In this document: positions 60,141 to 64,000 of the stretch, piece after piece
Layout of the letters: the number at the start of each line of letters is the position of its first letter
Position numbering within the stretch: position 1 is the first letter of the stretch
Source: JADJYF01 sp965278995
GTDB taxonomy: Bacteria; Pseudomonadota; Gammaproteobacteria; Ga0077536
Assembly: GCA_965278995.1 (NCBI GenBank)
Contig: OZ257136.1
Coordinates: 2,852,001 to 2,916,000 of the forward strand
DNA: 64,000 nucleotides
Direction of reading: 5' to 3'
Notes under the pieces: model-generated
Told to the model about the DNA's origin: nothing
The model's input: only the letters and a program-made list of their open reading frames with translations
Databases searched by the model: none
Position numbers and translations under genes: made by a program

Positions 60141-62168
60141 TTACTGCTGGCTGCGTTCAATGCTGATTTCACCATAGCGGCCGATGCGGCCGGTCTGGTG
60201 CTGCGTGATGTAGGTCGTCGACAGCGCCTCACGGACGATGGCTGGCCCGACTATTGTGTCGCCGGCGCGGAGATCATTCCGCGCATAGACCTGCACTATC
60301 TGCTCGGCGTCGCTGACATAGCGCAGCACGCTGGTACCGACGCTGCGCAGGGGTGCGCCCTCACGCGGGGCCAGTTCCGCGTAACGCACCTTGTCGGTCT
60401 TGACCACGGCGCGCACACGGTACGTTACGCCCTGTACGGGAATCGACTCGAAGCGATTACCGTTGCGCTCGAAATAAGCGTCGTGAAAATTCGCGATCAT
60501 GGCCGCAATCACCTGCGCATCGATGCGGCCTTGCGGTACGGCGATGAACGGCGTTTCCCAAGTCTGCCCGACGAGCTGGCCGTCAAACGAGCGGACGAAC
60601 TCGATGCCAGGCTTGTCACCGACACGCTGACGGAGTTTGTCCTCGAGACTGTCGAAGACTTCGCTGATCGCGGCAGCCGAGTCCACGCTCAGTACCGTGT
60701 AGGCGCTCTGGCTGATGGAATAAGCTTGATCGGCGCTCAACAGACCAAGCGCTGAGAACAGCCCCGGATGCGGCGGTACGATCACGCGACGAACATGGAT
60801 CAGGTCAGCGATGGCCGGCAGCAGCAACGGCCCTGCAGCACCGTAAGCGACCAGCGTGTAGTCACGCGGATCGATGCCGTTCCTGATCGCGATGTTGAAG
60901 ATGCCTTCGGCAATGTTGTTCAAGCCGATGTCATAGGCATACCGCACGCGCTGTTCGAAAGTCAGCGGCGTATCGAGGCGCTCGAAAGCGCGGCGAGCCA
61001 GTTCGACGTCAAGGGCCATGCGGCCGCCCGCGAAACCGGCCGGGTCGATGATGCCGGCCAGCACACAGACATCTGACATCGTTGGCTGCAGTCCGCCGCG
61101 ACCATAGCAGGCCGGGCCTGGATCGGCACCGGCGCTTTGCGGGCCGACGGTGATGTCGCCGCTGGGCGCAATCGCAATGATGCTGCCACCACCGGCACCG
61201 ATGCTCGAAATATCATTGGACAGCGCGTTGACGACGAGATCGTGCTCGAGTTCGAAAGTCGTGTTGACGAACGGTTTACCGTCAGTGACGAGGCTGATAT
61301 CGCACGACGTTCCGCCGATATCCGCACACAGCAGATTACCCTCGTCGATCATGGCGCCAAAGTGCGCGCAACCGACAGTACCGGCAGCCGGCCCGGCAAA
61401 CACGATGCGGAACGGTGCCGCCATTGCATCCGCGGCCGGCACCAGGTTGGCGGTGCAATCGGCGAAATTGAGCTGGCCGGCAAAACCGAGATCGCGCAGA
61501 CCGGCATCAAGTCGATGCGAGTAGTCGTCGTAGATGATCTTCATGAAGACATCGACCAGGCTGGTCGACGCGCGAGCATATTCCTTCGCCAACGGAGAAA
61601 TTTCGCTCGAAACCGAGCACGGAATATCGCCGAGCTCTTCGCGTACGAGTTCGCGCAGGCGCCGCTCGTGGCTGTCGTTGATATAGGCGTTCAACAGACA
61701 GATGGCGACGCCTTGGACCTGGCAGCGACCGAGCACGCGGATCTCGGCGCGCGCCTGCGCTTCATCAAGCGGCGTAAAGACATCGCCCTCGGTGGTCATG
61801 CGTTCGAGCACCCCACGACGCAGGTAGCGCGGCACCAGCGGCCGCGCGGCATCGCCGAAAGAACGGCGCCAGCTCGGGTCGGTCAGCGCCGCGGCCGGTC
61901 GCCAGGTACGCCCGATATCGGGAATATCCCGATGACCAATGGTGGTCAGAAATCCGATCTTCGGTAATTTGCGCGTGATGATCGCATTCAAGCCGTGGGT
62001 GCTTGCATGGTTGAACACGCGCGCGCTGTGCACACCGAGTTCGGCTGCCCCTTCGATGACGCTGCGATCGACTTCGCGCACATTGGTCGAGACTTTGGCA
62101 GTGCGAATCTCGCCGTTCTGGAACGACACCACGTCGGTGAACGTGCCACCTACATCGACTGCCATCAT
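60141..62168 (-). CDS. Hydantoinase A/oxoprolinase family subunit
   Basis: A 675-residue ATP-dependent subunit of the HyuA family. The actin-like ATPase motifs are VDVGGTFTDVVSF at the N-terminus, FAGPAAGTVGCAHF, ADIGGTSCDISLV and GAGGGSIIAIAPSG, all intact. The family uses ATP phosphorylation to activate a substrate for hydrolysis or carboxylation. It lies 25 bases downstream of the Zn-ribbon gene and 27 bases upstream of the HyuB gene, an order like that of acetone- and acetophenone-carboxylase operons. The substrate is not known. Confidence 0.92.
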   Translation of the reverse strand: MMAVDVGGTFTDVVSFQNGEIRTAKVSTNVREVDRSVIEGAAELGVHSARVFNHASTHGLNAIITRKLPKIGFLTTIGHRDIPDIGRTWRPAAALTDPSWRRSFGDAARPLVPRYLRRGVLERMTTEGDVFTPLDEAQARAEIRVLGRCQVQGVAICLLNAYINDSHERRLRELVREELGDIPCSVSSEISPLAKEYARASTSLVDVFMKIIYDDYSHRLDAGLRDLGFAGQLNFADCTANLVPAADAMAAPFRIVFAGPAAGTVGCAHFGAMIDEGNLLCADIGGTSCDISLVTDGKPFVNTTFELEHDLVVNALSNDISSIGAGGGSIIAIAPSGDITVGPQSAGADPGPACYGRGGLQPTMSDVCVLAGIIDPAGFAGGRMALDVELARRAFERLDTPLTFEQRVRYAYDIGLNNIAEGIFNIAIRNGIDPRDYTLVAYGAAGPLLLPAIADLIHVRRVIVPPHPGLFSALGLLSADQAYSISQSAYTVLSVDSAAAISEVFDSLEDKLRQRVGDKPGIEFVRSFDGQLVGQTWETPFIAVPQGRIDAQVIAAMIANFHDAYFERNGNRFESIPVQGVTYRVRAVVKTDKVRYAELAPREGAPLRSVGTSVLRYVSDAEQIVQVYARNDLRAGDTIVGPAIVREALSTTYITQHQTGRIGRYGEISIERSQQ

Positions 62169-62193
62169 GCTCGTACTGCTCCTGGTGCAGGAT

Positions 62194-62424
62194 TCATCGG
62201 ATGGAATCAGTCATCAGACGGACGTGCCCCAATCGATGCCACTTCTCACGGCTCATCGAGTGCAGACACTTGCCGCATTTGACGACCATGTACCAGCCGC
62301 CTTCGGACAACACCGGATAGCGCTGGAGGGCCTCTGCGCCGCAGGCCGCACAGGGGCCCGCAATCGCTTCGCGCGTCTGCACCGGCGCCAGTTCCACAGG
62401 CCGGGGAAACGAAAAATTGCTCAT
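62194..62424 (-). CDS. Small Zn-ribbon protein of the HyuAB operon (possible carboxylase gamma-like subunit)
   Basis: A 76-residue protein with two CxxC knuckles (CAACGAEA and CGKC, about 24 residues apart) typical of a zinc ribbon, followed by a His-containing helix (EKWHRLGHVRL). The ATG at 62424 follows AGGAG, so it is a credible small gene. In acetone and acetophenone carboxylases a small zinc-containing subunit is encoded with HyuA- and HyuB-like subunits; this protein is shorter than those but sits in the same place. Its role as a subunit is inference. Confidence 0.7.
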   Translation of the reverse strand: MSNFSFPRPVELAPVQTREAIAGPCAACGAEALQRYPVLSEGGWYMVVKCGKCLHSMSREKWHRLGHVRLMTDSIR

Positions 62425-62712
62425 CGATGAAACTCCTGAAGCGCGGCGCGAGAAGCCTGGAGCGCCACACAATCGAACGGAACCGAGCGGACTCTGCGCC
62501 CCGACGGCTATGCCGGGTGATATCGACAGGCATTCTTGCATATGCCTTCGCGGGCCGACAACCTGCAGCACCACGCAGGAGCCCGCGCTGCAGCGACCGC
62601 TGACCGGTGGAAATAAACGTGCTGAGCAGGGACAATTGACCGTGTCCCCGTGAGTGTCGCCACGACGTCTGCGCCGGGTTCATCGAAGACTACATAGGGG
62701 GAGCCTGCATTC
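62425..62712. other. Divergent intergenic region
   Basis: A 288-base gap between the Zn-ribbon operon (minus) and the LLM gene (plus). It contains the AGGAG for the minus gene and GGGGGAG for the plus gene. No confident promoter boxes or operator were identified; overlapping short frames are not convincing. Confidence 0.45.
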
Positions 62713-63999
62713 ATGAAGTTTCATTGGTTCAATCTGATGCCGTGGCCGCATCTGCCGGACGATTTCACCGCCAAGCATCGCAGCGTCTGGGTCGATGTCG
62801 ATTCGCGCCTGTTCGATCCGGTCAAAGCGAATCGCATCTACAACGATTACCTCGACCTGCTCGAACTGGCCGAGGATGTCGGCTTCGACGGCCTCGGCAT
62901 CAACGAACATCATCAGAATGCCTACGGCCTGATGCCCTCGCCGCAGCTCATGGCGGCGACTCTGTCGCGCCGCACCAGCAGGGCCGCCATCCTGCTGCTG
63001 GGGCAGTCACTGGCGCTTTACGATCCGCCGACGCGCGTCGCCGAAGAAATGGCGATGATCGACTGCATGTCCGGTGGTCGGTTGATCTCCGGCTTTCCGG
63101 TCGGCAGCTCGATGGACGACAACTACGCCTGCGGCGTCAATCCCGCCACGTTGCGCGAGAAATATCACGAAGCGCACGACCTCGTGCGTCGCGCGTGGTC
63201 CGATCCGGATGTCTTCGCCTGGAACGGTAAACATTACAAGCTGCGCTACGTGAATCTGTGGCCACGACCGATACAGAGTCCACCGCCGATCTGGATCCCC
63301 GGCGGCGGTTCGCTCGAGACGTTCGATTTCTGCGCAGCCAATCACTATAACTACAGCTACCTGTCGTTCTCCGGTTATATCCGCGGCGCCCAGTTGATGG
63401 ACGGCTTCTGGCAACGCATGGAACAACTCGGTGCCGAATTTAATCCTTTCCAGGGAGCTTTCGCCCAGCAGATCTGCGTCGCCGAAACCGATGCCGAAGC
63501 GCAGCGGTTATATGAAAAACACGCGCGCTACTTTTTCTCACGTTGTCTGCATGTGCATCCGGGTTTCGCCGATGCGCCCGGCTATCGCACCGAGCCGACC
63601 ATCCGCGCCGGCCTCGCGTCGCAAATGGCCGGCCAGTCGTCCGCGTTGAATCAGGCGGCGTCGCTGTCATGGCGCGAAATGATCGACAAAGGCTATATCG
63701 TCGCCGGCAGTCCGGACAGCGTGACCGAACAGCTCGACAAGCTGGTGACGACCTTGAAAGTGGGACATCTGGTCTGTCTGCTGCACTTCGGCGACATGCC
63801 AAATGATCTCTGCCGTCACTCGACTGAAATGTTCGCAGCCCGCGTCATGCCGTCAATGAAATCACGCTGGAGCGAGTACACCGATCACTGGTATCCGAAA
63901 CCGATGCCGGCCGCCGACAGGGCGGTGCCGCGCACCGTCACGTCACCGGCGACAGCACTTCAGGGCGCGCGCACGCCACGCATCGCGGAGGCCGGCTGA
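62713..63999 (+). CDS. LLM class flavin-dependent monooxygenase
   Basis: A 428-residue luciferase-like enzyme of the larger subgroup: MKFHWFNLMPWPHLPDDF at the start, VGFDGLGINEHHQNAYGLMPSP, GQSLALYDPPTRVAEEMAMID and FPVGSSMDDNYACGVNP blocks. It is longer than the F420-type enzymes in the window and more like FMN-dependent long-chain or alkane/terpenoid monooxygenases that need a flavin reductase. The ATG follows GGGGGAG. It is divergent from the Zn-ribbon/HyuAB operon, and a shared regulator is likely. It ends one base before the window edge. Confidence 0.88.
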   Translation: MKFHWFNLMPWPHLPDDFTAKHRSVWVDVDSRLFDPVKANRIYNDYLDLLELAEDVGFDGLGINEHHQNAYGLMPSPQLMAATLSRRTSRAAILLLGQSLALYDPPTRVAEEMAMIDCMSGGRLISGFPVGSSMDDNYACGVNPATLREKYHEAHDLVRRAWSDPDVFAWNGKHYKLRYVNLWPRPIQSPPPIWIPGGGSLETFDFCAANHYNYSYLSFSGYIRGAQLMDGFWQRMEQLGAEFNPFQGAFAQQICVAETDAEAQRLYEKHARYFFSRCLHVHPGFADAPGYRTEPTIRAGLASQMAGQSSALNQAASLSWREMIDKGYIVAGSPDSVTEQLDKLVTTLKVGHLVCLLHFGDMPNDLCRHSTEMFAARVMPSMKSRWSEYTDHWYPKPMPAADRAVPRTVTSPATALQGARTPRIAEAG

Positions 64000-64000
64000 T

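Noticed and set aside
62246..62683. Longer minus-strand frame overlapping the Zn-ribbon gene
   Set aside because: It is in another frame, has no CxxC ribbon at proper spacing and no ribosome binding site; the 76-residue gene has both.

Overview
The window looks like chromosomal DNA from an environmental, aerobic, GC-rich Gram-negative bacterium, most likely a gammaproteobacterium of the Nevskiales/Steroidobacterales type or a betaproteobacterium. Support comes from a TonB-dependent receptor, lipoproteins, Hsp33, a RoxA/YcfD-like ribosomal oxygenase, a DolP/OsmY-like BON lipoprotein, a perfect-spacing Fur box and five proteins with PEP-CTERM/VPLPA-type sorting tails. The taxonomic placement is inference. 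I see no rRNA, tRNA, CRISPR array, insertion sequence, integrase or phage gene.

Layout. (1) 0.2-8.3 kb, plus strand: a Crp/Fnr-type regulator, a LolA-like periplasmic protein, an RND/MMPL exporter carrying its own C-terminal cyclic-nucleotide-binding domain, a membrane GGDEF-EAL protein and a DUF6279-like lipoprotein. (2) 8.3-11.5 kb, minus strand: epoxide-hydrolase-like alpha/beta hydrolase, acyl-CoA-dehydrogenase-fold monooxygenase, methyltransferase. (3) 11.7-26.4 kb: homogentisate dioxygenase, a tandem PilZ protein, LLM oxidoreductases, a HugZ-like protein, a BON lipoprotein, a 1208-residue multidomain flavoprotein/Fe-S oxidoreductase, two tandem limonene-epoxide-hydrolase-like proteins, a Fur-controlled small unknown protein, GST, AIM24-like protein, phytanoyl-CoA-dioxygenase-like protein and Hsp33. 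(4) 26.5-29.8 kb: two sorting-tail surface proteins. (5) 30-40 kb: acyl-CoA synthetase, RoxA, cupin, amidohydrolase, GNAT, copper P-type ATPase, P450 and an aminotransferase. (6) 40.3-41.1 kb: small membrane protein and an orphan HigA antitoxin.

(7) 41.3-54.8 kb is an envelope-centred accessory region: fused MFS/spermidine-synthase-like protein, 2OG oxygenase, HupE/UreJ membrane protein, PpiC-like foldase, sorting-tail protein, PHP-family metallohydrolase, a second sorting-tail protein, an M56/BlaI sensor-repressor pair, a divergent TonB receptor and a third sorting-tail protein. The sorting-tail/PpiC/HupE genes abut or overlap, so they form a tightly coupled operon. (8) 55-64 kb: a minus-strand catabolic operon (Zn-ribbon protein, hydantoinase A, hydantoinase B, ThDP enzyme, LLM oxidoreductase, GNAT) with a divergent LLM flavin monooxygenase.

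Themes. Metabolism is dominated by oxygenases, epoxide hydrolases and flavin (possibly F420) oxidoreductases, as in a degrader of terpenoid, steroid or aromatic compounds. A second theme is nucleotide second-messenger control (two cyclic-nucleotide domains, GGDEF-EAL, tandem PilZ). The best candidates for something undescribed are the coupled sorting-tail/PpiC/HupE operon with its M56/BlaI/TonB neighbours, the Zn-ribbon plus HyuA/HyuB set, and the 1208-residue oxidoreductase fusion.
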